DNA of 64,000 nt, taken from positions 1,488,001 through 1,552,000 of the forward strand of contig NZ_JBBOCJ010000001.1 of assembly GCF_038002345.1 (NCBI RefSeq), read 5' to 3'. The DNA is from Paenibacillus sp. FSL M7-0420. GTDB lineage: Bacteria > Bacillota > Bacilli > Paenibacillales > Paenibacillaceae. A model generated the notes under the pieces. That model searched no databases. It was not told where the DNA came from and worked only from the letters and a program-made list of their open reading frames with translations. Position numbers and translations under genes: made by a program. Shown in pieces: positions 47,004 to 55,238 of this stretch; position 1 is the stretch's first letter; each line of letters begins with the position of its first letter.

Positions 47004-47948
47004 ATGGAGGATAAGGGAGAATTCTCCTTCTCCACCTGCTGGAATATGAGACGTCATTCTACAGGTGATGGATTACTTAATGAGATCCGGGAGCTGGGGT
47101 TCCGCAGGGTGGAGCTGAATTATAATGTGACGGAGGCAATGCTGGTTACCATCGAGCCGATGATTGAACGCGGGGAGATCGGCATATCGAGCGTTCATAA
47201 TACGTTCCCCCATGTCCCGGACCCTGACTACGGCACGGATTCGGTCCTGCTGGGCTTCGAGGACAAGGAGAAACGGAAGCGGGCGATAGACCTGCTGGTC
47301 CGCTCGGCAGAGTACGCTCAGCGTTACGGCGGCGAAGCTGTGGTAGTGCATCCGGGCGAGGTACCGTTCCCGTATGATATCTCCGGGGAGCTGGAGCAGA
47401 TCTACGAGGGGCAGGGCAGGGATTCGGCGGCTTACCGCAGCAAGTGGGCGGAGCTGATGGAGCGGCGTGAAGCGTACAGTGCAGGCTATGTACAGACCAT
47501 TATCGAGAGTCTGGACGAGGTGTGTAACCGCGCGGTGTCCAAGGGGCTGAATATCCGCTTCGGCATCGAGACCCGCTCCAAGCCGCAGCAGATTCCAACG
47601 CTCGCCGAAGCGAAGACGATCATCAATGCGTTAAAAGGAGCGCCGGTCGGCATTTGGTATGATACCGGCCATGCCATTATGATGGACCGTCTGGGCCTGT
47701 ACGACAGTATCGGGGAAATGGAAGGGCTGATGGATGATATCGTCGGCGTCCATATTCATGAGACGATCGGCCTCTCCGACCACTGGTGCCCTTATGTGAA
47801 CAGCGGAGATCCGGATTTCTACGATGCCTATCTGCCGATGATTGAACGGGCGCAGGTCAAGGTGTACGAGCTGAAGGCTGCCTGCCGCCCGGAAGAGATA
47901 CATGAGAGCCACCGTCTGCTTACAGCCAAGCTGGCGCGCAGGGGATAG
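47004..47948 (+). CDS. TIM-barrel sugar isomerase/epimerase-like protein
   Basis: This 314-residue protein has the xylose isomerase-like/AP-endonuclease-2 barrel. Conserved metal residues appear in SSVHNTFPH, VVVHPGEVP, FGIETRSKP, IWYDTGHAIMMDRLG and VGVHIHETIGLSDHWCP. The His and Glu ligand spacing fits an active metalloenzyme that isomerises or epimerises a keto-sugar or related acid. AGAGGAGA lies before ATG 47004, and the gene follows the permeases by 37 bases, so it should act on an imported sugar or its derivative. Confidence 0.8.
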   Translation: MEDKGEFSFSTCWNMRRHSTGDGLLNEIRELGFRRVELNYNVTEAMLVTIEPMIERGEIGISSVHNTFPHVPDPDYGTDSVLLGFEDKEKRKRAIDLLVRSAEYAQRYGGEAVVVHPGEVPFPYDISGELEQIYEGQGRDSAAYRSKWAELMERREAYSAGYVQTIIESLDEVCNRAVSKGLNIRFGIETRSKPQQIPTLAEAKTIINALKGAPVGIWYDTGHAIMMDRLGLYDSIGEMEGLMDDIVGVHIHETIGLSDHWCPYVNSGDPDFYDAYLPMIERAQVKVYELKAACRPEEIHESHRLLTAKLARRG

Positions 47949-48022
47949 GGCAGAAGGCTGATTGGCATCAGAGGAATCAGAGAAATTAGCCAGAGAGCTT
48001 CGAGCAAGGAGGAAGAACCCTA

Positions 48023-49801
48023 ATGTATAAGCAACTGGTGGATAGCAATGACAAGGCTGTAGAGCTGGGGATTCCCCGGCAGGTGCTGGATCAGAGCAAC
48101 CTGTATTATGGAGGAACCCTCGATCCCCACACGGGCATTGCCTGGGTGAATCACACCACCGGTACCCCGACGGATATGTGTTACTGGGGTGCGGCGCTGG
48201 TGAACCCGGATTCGAAGTATTACCGGGATGAGGAGCTGCTGGACCGGCTGAAGCTGGCGACAGAGTTCGTGCTGCGCTTCCAGCATCAGGACGGCTCCAT
48301 CTCCCCGGGCTGGACGAATTATCATTCGCCGCCGGATACGGCCTTCGTTGTGGTTGGCTACGCGCAGTTATATCAGCTGCTGGCGAAGCAGGAGTGGCCG
48401 CCGCTTCAGCCGGTGCTGGACAACATGCTCCTGTTCCTGGAGCAGTCCCTCCCCGTTATACTTACGGGCGGGGTCCATACGCCGAATCACCGCTGGGTGA
48501 TGTGCGCGGCGCTTGGGTTTCTCTATGAGCTGTTCGGCAGAGAAGAGGCCCGGCAGCGGGCGGATGAATGGCTGGCGGAAGGAATGGATATTACACCGGA
48601 CGGGGAATGGACCGAGCGGAGCAACGGCATCTACAGCGCTGTAAGTGATATTATGCTGATTCATGCCGCCCGGCTGCTGGATAAGCCGGAGCTGCTGGAC
48701 CCGGTGCGCCGGAACCTGCACATGATGGTCTACCTTGTTCACCCGTCCGGTGAAGTCGTGACCGATTATTCCGGGCGGCAGGATCTGGGAGTGCTCCATG
48801 ATCTGTCTCCTTATTATCTGCCGTATGCGATTCTTGCCCGTTCGGACAAGGATGCCGTGCTGGCGGGTATGGCAGAATGGGCTGGACGCTCCCTTTCGAA
48901 TCCGGGTGTCTGCTCGGTGAACGCCCTCGTACGGATGCTGCTGGAGCCGGAGCTGCAGCAGCCGCCGGAGGTTACAGCAGAGCTGCCTGTGCAGTATGAG
49001 CAAATCCTGAACGGTGATTTCCTGCGGGAAGGCTATCTGCAAAGAATGGAGTCGGTTGGTCACCAGGGGCGGATCTACCACAGCCGGCTGCATACCGACT
49101 TCGGGGCGCCTGTGGCCCGGCTCAGAGACGGGGCGACCAGCGTGACGCTGATCACGGAGACGCCTTCGTTCTTCGCGATGCGTCACGGTGCTGTAAGGCT
49201 GCTGGCCGTGCAGCTGAATACCAGCTTCTACCCCGGATTCGTGCCGATGCAGGAGATGACCCGGCTGCCGGAGGGCTACTTGCTGAAGGGCGTGCAGAAG
49301 AAGGGCTACTACGGTCCGGTGGAGGGTGCGCTTCTCCCGCCGGAAGCGGGTACGGCTGTCAGTCCGTGGTATCTTTTGCCGCATCAGAGCCGTCCGCTGA
49401 CCCATGAACAGACGTTGTCTGTGGAGACAGAGGTACACCGTACGGAGACGGGCTGGACGATCCGGCTGCACTGCGCGGAGCCTGCCCAGGTCCTGGCTCA
49501 GTTGTCCTTCAAATTCGGCTGGGAAGGCAACTTCGCTTCCGGTGAGCTGGAGCCAGCGGATCAGAACAACTTCACGCTGGGAGAACTGCAGTCCGTGGAC
49601 GAGGATCACTTCCTGTGGAGCGGCGGGCAGATTCGTTACACTTCTGGTGGGGAATGGATCGACCTGACGGGTGGAGAGATGGCTCATTTCGGCAGAACAG
49701 CCCCGGAACCCGGCCCGCCAAGGAGCTACAAAACCGTGCAGGTTAACCTAGTGACCCCGTTTGACAAGACATTTACGCTTACGCTGTCTCCTGCGCAGTA
49801 G
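48023..49801 (+). CDS. Alpha/alpha-toroid carbohydrate-active protein of unrecognised family
   Basis: This 592-residue cytoplasmic protein has an N-terminal half (about 30-320) rich in paired helices with aromatic and His residues (GWTNYHSPPDTAFVVVGYA, GVHTPNHRWVMCAALGFL, LHDLSPYYLPYAIL). That pattern is like six-hairpin glycosidases and polysaccharide lyases with an alpha/alpha toroid. The C-terminal half (about 330-590) is beta-rich, similar to the sheet domains of heparinase II/III or PL8-like lyases. I cannot name the family. Position at the end of a sugar importer operon suggests it degrades the imported oligosaccharide. The conserved H/Y/N pattern favours a lyase, but a hydrolase is also possible. 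Confidence 0.65.
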   Translation: MYKQLVDSNDKAVELGIPRQVLDQSNLYYGGTLDPHTGIAWVNHTTGTPTDMCYWGAALVNPDSKYYRDEELLDRLKLATEFVLRFQHQDGSISPGWTNYHSPPDTAFVVVGYAQLYQLLAKQEWPPLQPVLDNMLLFLEQSLPVILTGGVHTPNHRWVMCAALGFLYELFGREEARQRADEWLAEGMDITPDGEWTERSNGIYSAVSDIMLIHAARLLDKPELLDPVRRNLHMMVYLVHPSGEVVTDYSGRQDLGVLHDLSPYYLPYAILARSDKDAVLAGMAEWAGRSLSNPGVCSVNALVRMLLEPELQQPPEVTAELPVQYEQILNGDFLREGYLQRMESVGHQGRIYHSRLHTDFGAPVARLRDGATSVTLITETPSFFAMRHGAVRLLAVQLNTSFYPGFVPMQEMTRLPEGYLLKGVQKKGYYGPVEGALLPPEAGTAVSPWYLLPHQSRPLTHEQTLSVETEVHRTETGWTIRLHCAEPAQVLAQLSFKFGWEGNFASGELEPADQNNFTLGELQSVDEDHFLWSGGQIRYTSGGEWIDLTGGEMAHFGRTAPEPGPPRSYKTVQVNLVTPFDKTFTLTLSPAQ

Positions 49802-49863
49802 AGTTGGCTGGATTTTGAGATAGGATTGTGTGGGCGCTGTCATGTTCGCTTGGACATGCGCAG

Positions 49864-49896
49864 AGACACCAGCATCTTCGGAGGCTGGTGTCTTTG
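49864..49896 (+). terminator. Terminator of the sugar importer operon
   Basis: AGACACCAGC at 49864-49873 pairs with GCTGGTGTCT at 49884-49893, followed by TTGG; the T-run is weak. Confidence 0.55.
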
Positions 49897-49937
49897 GCGT
49901 GGAGGGAGGCGGATGCGGGAGTCTGGTCAACAGGAGA

Positions 49938-50205
49938 GGGAATAATCCCGTTGAATCTGGAGGAAATGGGTGGGGCGGTGTGATCAGAGGGATAAATCCA
50001 TTTGAATCCGTTGGAAGCGGGCGCTACGGTTGAAATGGAAGGGATAAATCCCTTTGAATCTAGAGGAAGTGACTGAAATGGAGGGGAAAGAGGGATAAAT
50101 CCCTCAGAATTCCTAGAGTTTGATGGTGATGAAGAGTAATGAGGAGCACTAGTGCACCTGATTTCGGAAGAAGTGGGCGGGATGGGCGAATGAGGAGCAC
50201 TATTG
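49938..50205. repeat. 51-bp repeats, type A units passing into type D units
   Basis: Type A cores (GGGATAAATCC or variants) start at 49938, 49989, 50041 and 50092, spaced 51, 52 and 51 bases. The next core, 53 bases on by centre, is the type D palindrome GCACTAGTGC at 50146-50155. A further D core (GCACTATTG) follows 51 bases later and is cut by the insertion sequence. Between cores the scaffold CCTGATTTCGG...AAGTGGGCGG matches type A position by position. Confidence 0.9.
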
Positions 50206-50375
50206 CCAATGTCATTAAGATAAGTTCAAAGATAAGTTTGGAATTAATAAAGAGAATCCAAAACGGTATGGGGAAACGTCCTATGCCGTTTGTTTTTGGT
50301 GTAAGGAAGGAAAAAAGCGCATAGCAAACAAAGCGGATGGAAGATCCACTTAAAAAAATGTTCATGCGAACCGAA

Positions 50376-51698
50376 TTATGCTACTCTGTAGACGAAGCTA
50401 ATGGCGGATTTGCTACGTATTCTGCGTGTATTCCTTTGCCCAGGACGGGTGAGACGAATCGGCAACATATTTTTGCGAATCAAAGCTTCCACATCAGGCG
50501 GGGGTCCATCGCCCTTGGAGCGCAGGAAATGTCTACAGACGTGAACGGCCACCGTGAAGTTGACTTGGTAGAGGTGCCGTTTATCCTTTTGGGAAATGAC
50601 TACGTGCGAGGTAATCATTTCAGCGAAATTGTAGAGGATCATTCTTGCGAATATCTCTTGGGTAATGGACTCTTGCTTCTTTGCGTGAAAATGGGTCAGA
50701 CCGATGGTGTATTTTAAGGCCCGGAAAGAGGTCTCAATCCCCCATCGCAGGTGATACAGTTCCCGGAGTTCATCCGGTGAGAATTCAGCAGCCGGTAGAT
50801 TGGTAATGACGGTTTCATAATCGCCACTGGGCAGGAGGAAACGAACCACCCGAAAGGAAATCGGGTAAAACAGGTTCTTTTGCATGTCCAGAAAATCAAA
50901 GCTAGAGGTGGCCGGAAGAATTTTATAGATTTCGGGGTGATCCCTGAACGCTTTCGTTCGTTTTTTAGTCAGCGTCAGGTGAATCTCCTGATCAAACGCC
51001 CCTTCAAAGGTCAAGTGCAAGCCCGAAAGAATGCCATTCGAATGCAAATCCTTGACCCGTATGACGTACTTCCATCCTTTCCGTTCCAGATGCGCGAACG
51101 TATTGTAGCTTTCCAATCCTCGATCCGCCAACACAATGACGTTCCCCTGAATAGGGGACCGATCCACCATCGTGGACAGCGCCCTTCCTTCGTTGCGCAG
51201 CTTTCGAGGTTGAAGGATGGCGTCCACGTAAAGCCGGTTACAGAGGTCATAAGCAGCGTTCAAGTGCAGAAGGTTAAAGCCTTTCGAGTGGGGCTGACTT
51301 TGAGAATAGGTCAACGGGTCCGCAGGATCTGTTGCAATATGCAGATCGGAACCGTCAATGGCCAATAATCGATAGCCTCGATAATCCTTGAATTCCGTAT
51401 GGGACGCGGTAAAGGTGTGAAACAAAGATTCGACCGCAGACGGCAAAATTTTATTTCTTTGCTGAACAAAAGCAGAAGAAGTTGCGGTGTTAACGTCATA
51501 GCCCTGCGATTCCAACAGTTCCTTATAGAGGCTGTTGCCGCCCATAAAGATCAGGGTTTGCATAACCATTTCAAAGGGTAGTTTTTTCGTTCGGGTAAAA
51601 TCCTTTCCCGGGTTTCTGACGTAAGGCGCGGGGGCAGCCGCCATCTCACGGATGAGAGATGTCAGTCTGTCTTTCAGCGAATTTGCATAAGCATTCAT
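50376..51698 (-). CDS. IS4-family DDE transposase
   Basis: This 440-residue transposase has the RNase H-like core with Asp in LAIDGSDLHI (about 115), Asp in VIVLADRGLES (about 192), and the YREK signature YHLRWGIETSFRALK (about 318-332) that supplies the catalytic Glu. The frame is unbroken and GAGGAGG lies nine bases before ATG 51698, so the element may still be active. The subgroup was not determined; an 8-base duplication is compatible with several IS4 subgroups. Confidence 0.95.
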   Translation of the reverse strand: MNAYANSLKDRLTSLIREMAAAPAPYVRNPGKDFTRTKKLPFEMVMQTLIFMGGNSLYKELLESQGYDVNTATSSAFVQQRNKILPSAVESLFHTFTASHTEFKDYRGYRLLAIDGSDLHIATDPADPLTYSQSQPHSKGFNLLHLNAAYDLCNRLYVDAILQPRKLRNEGRALSTMVDRSPIQGNVIVLADRGLESYNTFAHLERKGWKYVIRVKDLHSNGILSGLHLTFEGAFDQEIHLTLTKKRTKAFRDHPEIYKILPATSSFDFLDMQKNLFYPISFRVVRFLLPSGDYETVITNLPAAEFSPDELRELYHLRWGIETSFRALKYTIGLTHFHAKKQESITQEIFARMILYNFAEMITSHVVISQKDKRHLYQVNFTVAVHVCRHFLRSKGDGPPPDVEALIRKNMLPIRLTRPGQRNTRRIRSKSAISFVYRVA

Positions 51699-51770
51699 TG
51701 GCGTAACCTCCTCGTTTTTTCAAGGGGCTTCGCCACACGTTTTCTACGGATTGTCAAGATTTTTTTGTGC

Positions 51771-51810
51771 AAAAAAAGAGCAGGCTATCTTTTCGATAAC
51801 CTGCCTTTTT
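51771..51810. terminator. Hairpin inside the right end of the insertion sequence
   Basis: GCAGGCTATC at 51780-51789 pairs with GATAACCTGC at 51795-51804 with one G-U-type mismatch, flanked by an A-run on one side and a T-run on the other. Lying upstream of the transposase start, it should protect against transcription entering from outside. Confidence 0.75.
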
Positions 51811-51848
51811 CTTGTTTTTGGCTCTATATCTTAACTTAATGACATTGG

Positions 51849-51985
51849 CATTATTGCACCTGATTTCGGAGAAAGTCGGCGGAATGAGCGAATGAGGAGC
51901 ATTAGTGCACCTGATTTCGGGGAAAGTGGGCGGAATGAGCGAATGAGGAGCACTAGTGCACCTGATTTCGGAGAAAGTTGGCGGC
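51849..51985. repeat. 51-bp repeats, type D, continuation beyond the insertion sequence
   Basis: Cores lie at 51849-51857 (CATTATTGC, completing the unit split by the element), 51899-51908 (GCATTAGTGC) and 51950-51959 (GCACTAGTGC), 51 bases apart. Each is followed by ACCTGATTTCGG, AAAGT and GGCGG. Removing the element and one duplication restores a continuous array with the units to the left. Confidence 0.9.
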
Positions 51986-52176
51986 AGGTGCGGTTAACCG
52001 CTTCTATCTACTTATTGCAAGAGTAATTGGAAACTTCTATTTTCCTGCTTTTTATATCATTTAATAGATTATTTCCTATTTTATGACTTTTATCATAGTT
52101 GTCCATCAGGAAAAGTTTTACATTATTTACAAGTTAGTAAATGCAACTCTATCAGTCCTGAGGAGGAAGAGGGCGT
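51986..52176 (+). other. AT-rich leader of the RiPP cluster
   Basis: The stretch from the repeats to the first radical SAM gene is visibly AT-rich compared with the neighbourhood. I found no consensus promoter that I would defend; candidate -10-like words are TATCAT near 52091 and TACATT near 52119. GAGGAGGAAGAGGG ends the region. Confidence 0.35.
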
Positions 52177-53559
52177 ATGAGAGTGTCTAAGTATAACTTC
52201 AAACACAGATTAAGCGATGATGTTCTGCTGATCATGAATACATTAACCGGAGCTGTAGACTTGGTTGAGCCCAAGGTAGCCCGTGTTCTTTTTAATAGAA
52301 GCTCCGATACATTTGCATTAAACGATCTGGACCCGGAAACGCGTACCCTGCTTAAGAGCAGAGGGTACCTCACGGACATGAACGAAGAACAATATGTCCG
52401 TGAATCACTAGAAACCTACTACCGCTCTCATCCGGCCTTACAATTCACAATCTGCCCCACCTACAAATGCAACCTCGCCTGCCCTTATTGCTTCCAATCG
52501 GACATTCACCAGGACTCGCCGACGCTTGACCTTGCACAGATTAATGAGATATTTCAGGCGATGGATCAGATGGTCTATCAGCAGCCTGAGGCGGCCGTCC
52601 AGTTCGAGCTGTTCGGCGGCGAGCCCTTCCTGGCCCGTAATCAATCTCAGGTGGAGTATATTTTACAGCAGGCTATTGAGCGGAGTTGGCCTATTCTCTC
52701 CATTACGAACGGTACCGAGCTCGGTGCGTATTTCCCTTTTCTGCAGAAGCATTCGGCGCATTTCCGCCATATGCAAATCACACTGGACGGCCCGAAGGAG
52801 ATCCACGACCAGCTGCGTAAATACAGGAACAACAGCGGCAGCTATGATCTTATCTGCTCGAACATTACTTTTCTTCTGGAGCACCATATACCCGTAACCG
52901 TCCGAATCAACACAGGCCGGGAGAATGTCCGGCATTTGCCGGAGATGTTCGCCGGGTTCGAGCGGCTTCAGTGGACAAGCTCACCGGATTTCTCCTGCCA
53001 GATTGCCCCGATCAATGATAATTTCAATACGGGGAAGGTTGCCGGCTTCCAGCCTGAATCTGATCTTCTGAAGCAGCTTCATGTACTCTTCCCGGATTGG
53101 GAAGCCACCCGGCGCAGGTATAAGGTCAGCCTGGGGTATTTCATGGAGAAGAAGCTGCGGATACTCCGCAAAGCTATGTTTGACACAGACGATGACCACT
53201 ATTACTTCGATCTGTCCGGCTGCAGTGCTTCAAAGCGTCATAATCTCGTATTTGGTGCAGACGGGCGGCTGTATCCTTGTGTAGAAACCGTCGGATTCCC
53301 GGATTATTCGATTGGAAGCTACCTTCAAGGGCTGCAATTGGATGAAGAGAAGTGGCAGAGATGGCACCGGGATATCGTGGTGAATGACAAATGCAGTCAC
53401 TGTAATCTTGCGCCTCTCTGCGGGGGCGGCTGCGTACTGAAAGGAAGCAGAGACGGGGAATTAAGAGATTTCGAATCGAACTGCAGCGATACAAGGCAAT
53501 ATCTGAAGACCTATCTCGATCTTCACCGGGACCGTCTGCTCGAAAGCTATTGCCAGTGA
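52177..53559 (+). CDS. Radical SAM/SPASM peptide maturase (first paralogue)
   Basis: This 460-residue protein has three parts. Residues about 1-80 form a small N-terminal domain (FKHRLSDDVLLIMNTLTGAV) resembling the recognition domain at the start of many peptide maturases. The radical SAM barrel has its cluster motif C98-x3-C102-x2-C105 (CNLACPYC) and FELFGGEPF. A C-terminal SPASM region holds two auxiliary Fe-S clusters (C in GCSASK, LYPC, C406 and C409 in KCSHC, C415 and C419 in LCGGGC, C436). Such enzymes form thioether or carbon-carbon crosslinks, or epimerise, in precursor peptides. The 44-residue precursor gene starts 70 bases downstream. It is paralogous to the enzyme at 53841, with cluster cysteines at identical residue numbers. 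Confidence 0.93.
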   Translation: MRVSKYNFKHRLSDDVLLIMNTLTGAVDLVEPKVARVLFNRSSDTFALNDLDPETRTLLKSRGYLTDMNEEQYVRESLETYYRSHPALQFTICPTYKCNLACPYCFQSDIHQDSPTLDLAQINEIFQAMDQMVYQQPEAAVQFELFGGEPFLARNQSQVEYILQQAIERSWPILSITNGTELGAYFPFLQKHSAHFRHMQITLDGPKEIHDQLRKYRNNSGSYDLICSNITFLLEHHIPVTVRINTGRENVRHLPEMFAGFERLQWTSSPDFSCQIAPINDNFNTGKVAGFQPESDLLKQLHVLFPDWEATRRRYKVSLGYFMEKKLRILRKAMFDTDDDHYYFDLSGCSASKRHNLVFGADGRLYPCVETVGFPDYSIGSYLQGLQLDEEKWQRWHRDIVVNDKCSHCNLAPLCGGGCVLKGSRDGELRDFESNCSDTRQYLKTYLDLHRDRLLESYCQ

Positions 53560-53628
53560 ACTCCATTACCCTGATGTCAAGGTATTTACCTTGCCATAAA
53601 TATTCTTAGAGGAGAGGAGGTAATGTAC

Positions 53629-53763
53629 ATGAAATCACTGACGAAGAACAAGGATCTCTGGACGAATCTCTCAGCCAAAGACCTTGAAGAAATTACGGTT
53701 CCAATGGCATGTTGCCAGAAAGCATCCATTCAAATCAACAATCCTGCCAAAAAAGCCATCTAA
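53629..53763 (+). CDS. RiPP precursor peptide, 44 residues
   Basis: A short frame encodes a peptide starting MKSLTKNKDLWTNLSAKD and continuing LEEITVPMACCQKAS, then IQINNPAKKAI and stop. The AGGAGG at 53615-53620 lies eight bases before ATG 53629; an in-frame ATG at 53623 is too close to it. The first about 22 residues are charged and helical, with LSAKDLEEI, like leader peptides of modified peptides. The tail has vicinal Cys28 and Cys29, a hydrophobic and Asn-rich stretch and a basic end, so the core is probably about residues 24-44. It lies between two radical SAM/SPASM genes and before a stable hairpin, the classic place for a precursor. The product class (sactipeptide, ranthipeptide or other) cannot be fixed from sequence. 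Confidence 0.85.
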   Translation: MKSLTKNKDLWTNLSAKDLEEITVPMACCQKASIQINNPAKKAI

Positions 53764-53786
53764 CAGCATCCTTATATTTGGGAAAT

Positions 53787-53817
53787 AGCGGGAAGCGCAT
53801 CCTTATGCCTTCCCGCT
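53787..53817 (+). terminator. Hairpin downstream of the precursor gene
   Basis: AGCGGGAAG at 53787-53795 pairs with CTTCCCGCT at 53809-53817, and an inner GCAT/ATGC extends the stem. Only a short GTTC follows, so it may be a partial terminator or an mRNA stabiliser that raises precursor output relative to the enzymes. Confidence 0.6.
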
Positions 53818-53840
53818 GTTCATACCAGGGGGGATAGACA

Positions 53841-55211
53841 TTGTATATTTCAGAATATATTCTTACGTATCGCTTAAGAAACAGACGTCATCTTATCTTC
53901 AATTCCTTGTCAGGCGCAATGGATATTGTGGAAGAGCATATCAGCCGGTTCCTCCAGAAACAACAGCCTGCTGCCTATTCTCTCACCGCTGAAGAAGAAC
54001 AGTTTCTGGCCGGCAGAGGTTATCTGTACAGGGAGCGTGAAGAGGAGCAAGCTCTGATCCGCCGGTACCAAGAATACCAGGATCAGCATGGATCAGGTGA
54101 CATTTCCTTTGTGTTCTGCCCTTCCATGACCTGTAATTTGAAATGTGTCTACTGCTTTGAGCCCCAAGAGATCCGCTCCAGCCATGAACGGATGACTGAA
54201 GATCAGGTGCAGGCTGCCTTCCTGGCCATGGATCAAATCATGCAGCAGCAGCAGTCTACCCGGCATCATTTTGTTATTTTTGGCGGAGAACCGCTCCTGC
54301 CCCTGAACCGCTCCATCGTCAGGCTTATTCTTGAGCAGGCCCAAGCAAGGGGAATCACAGGAACGGTCATATCAAATGGGGGGTTCCTGTCACATTATCA
54401 GGAATTGCTAGAGCCTTACAAGGACATGCTCAGAATCCAGTTAACCATAGACGGCCCCCAGGCGGTCCATGACCGGCGGCGGATCACCCGGGCCAATGAG
54501 GGAACCTTTATGAAAATAACCGCTCAGATTGACTCCTTCCTGGAGCATGATTTCGACATCGCTATTCGTGTCAATCTGGATGGTGAGAATATAGAGCATC
54601 TGAATGAACTTCTGGATTTCTTCCAGGAACGGCAATGGAATGCTTACCCTAACTTCTCGGTTTCACTGTCTCCCGTTGAGAATTATGCAGGGAATTCCGC
54701 CCCGGGCCTGCTGCCCAGCTATCAGCTCACGGAATTTATCAAAGCGCATGTGCCAAACGATAAACTACAAAGGCTAAATACCACGTTAAACAGTGATCTA
54801 ACCAGACTCTCCCTGCCATTTGAGAACGTGCTGGGAACAGGTCTCGCTAAAGATAGCTATTTCCCTAACTGTTACTTTTGCGAGGCGGCCGGAGGCAGAA
54901 CATTCACCTTCTCGCCGGACCACCAGGTCTACCCTTGCACCAGTATTATAGGGGATCAAAAATGGAGTCTCGGAACGTATTACCCTCAGCTTGAGCTGGA
55001 TGAACAGAAGCTGGCGCTCTGGAAGGAACGCCATGTCTTGAATCAGCCGGAGTGTAAAGCGTGCAATATCGCTTTTCTATGCTCCGGGAATTGTCCGGTT
55101 CAAGCCGGCCGAACCACCGGTTCGATCTTAGGCGCCTACTGCGGAAATGTGAAGCGTGACCTTGACAGCCATCTGGAGCTGCTGAATGATTCATTCACCG
55201 CCTTAAGTTAA
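53841..55211 (+). CDS. Radical SAM/SPASM peptide maturase (second paralogue)
   Basis: This 456-residue paralogue of the 52177 enzyme has the same layout. Its N-terminal domain contains LTYRLRNRRHLIFNSLSGAM. The SAM cluster motif is C98-x3-C102-x2-C105 (CNLKCVYC), followed by FVIFGGEPLLP. The SPASM cysteines lie in NCYFCEAAG, VYPC, ECKAC, LCSGNC and AYCGN. The only usable start is TTG 53841 behind a G-rich site, which predicts weak translation. Having two maturases for one precursor suggests each acts on a different residue or they act in sequence, as with TrnC and TrnD in thuricin CD, although there two precursors exist. Confidence 0.92.
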   Translation: MYISEYILTYRLRNRRHLIFNSLSGAMDIVEEHISRFLQKQQPAAYSLTAEEEQFLAGRGYLYREREEEQALIRRYQEYQDQHGSGDISFVFCPSMTCNLKCVYCFEPQEIRSSHERMTEDQVQAAFLAMDQIMQQQQSTRHHFVIFGGEPLLPLNRSIVRLILEQAQARGITGTVISNGGFLSHYQELLEPYKDMLRIQLTIDGPQAVHDRRRITRANEGTFMKITAQIDSFLEHDFDIAIRVNLDGENIEHLNELLDFFQERQWNAYPNFSVSLSPVENYAGNSAPGLLPSYQLTEFIKAHVPNDKLQRLNTTLNSDLTRLSLPFENVLGTGLAKDSYFPNCYFCEAAGGRTFTFSPDHQVYPCTSIIGDQKWSLGTYYPQLELDEQKLALWKERHVLNQPECKACNIAFLCSGNCPVQAGRTTGSILGAYCGNVKRDLDSHLELLNDSFTALS

Positions 55212-55238
55212 ATCTTCTCTTACGTGAGGTGTTGGGAA

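Larger units (their letters stand above)
50206..51848 (-). mobile_element. IS4-family insertion sequence, 1643 bp, intact
   Basis: Terminal inverted repeats begin CCAATGTCATTAAG at both ends and match at 18 of 19 bases. The flanks carry an 8-base direct repeat with one mismatch (CACTATTG at 50198-50205 and CATTATTG at 51849-51856), the probable target duplication. The element encodes one full-length transposase on the minus strand and has a hairpin terminator inside its right end that would block read-in. It has inserted within a 51-bp repeat unit. Confidence 0.92.

Noticed and set aside
48368..49687. 439-codon frame opposite the toroid protein gene
   Set aside because: Shadow frame rich in Arg, His and Gln with no initiation site.
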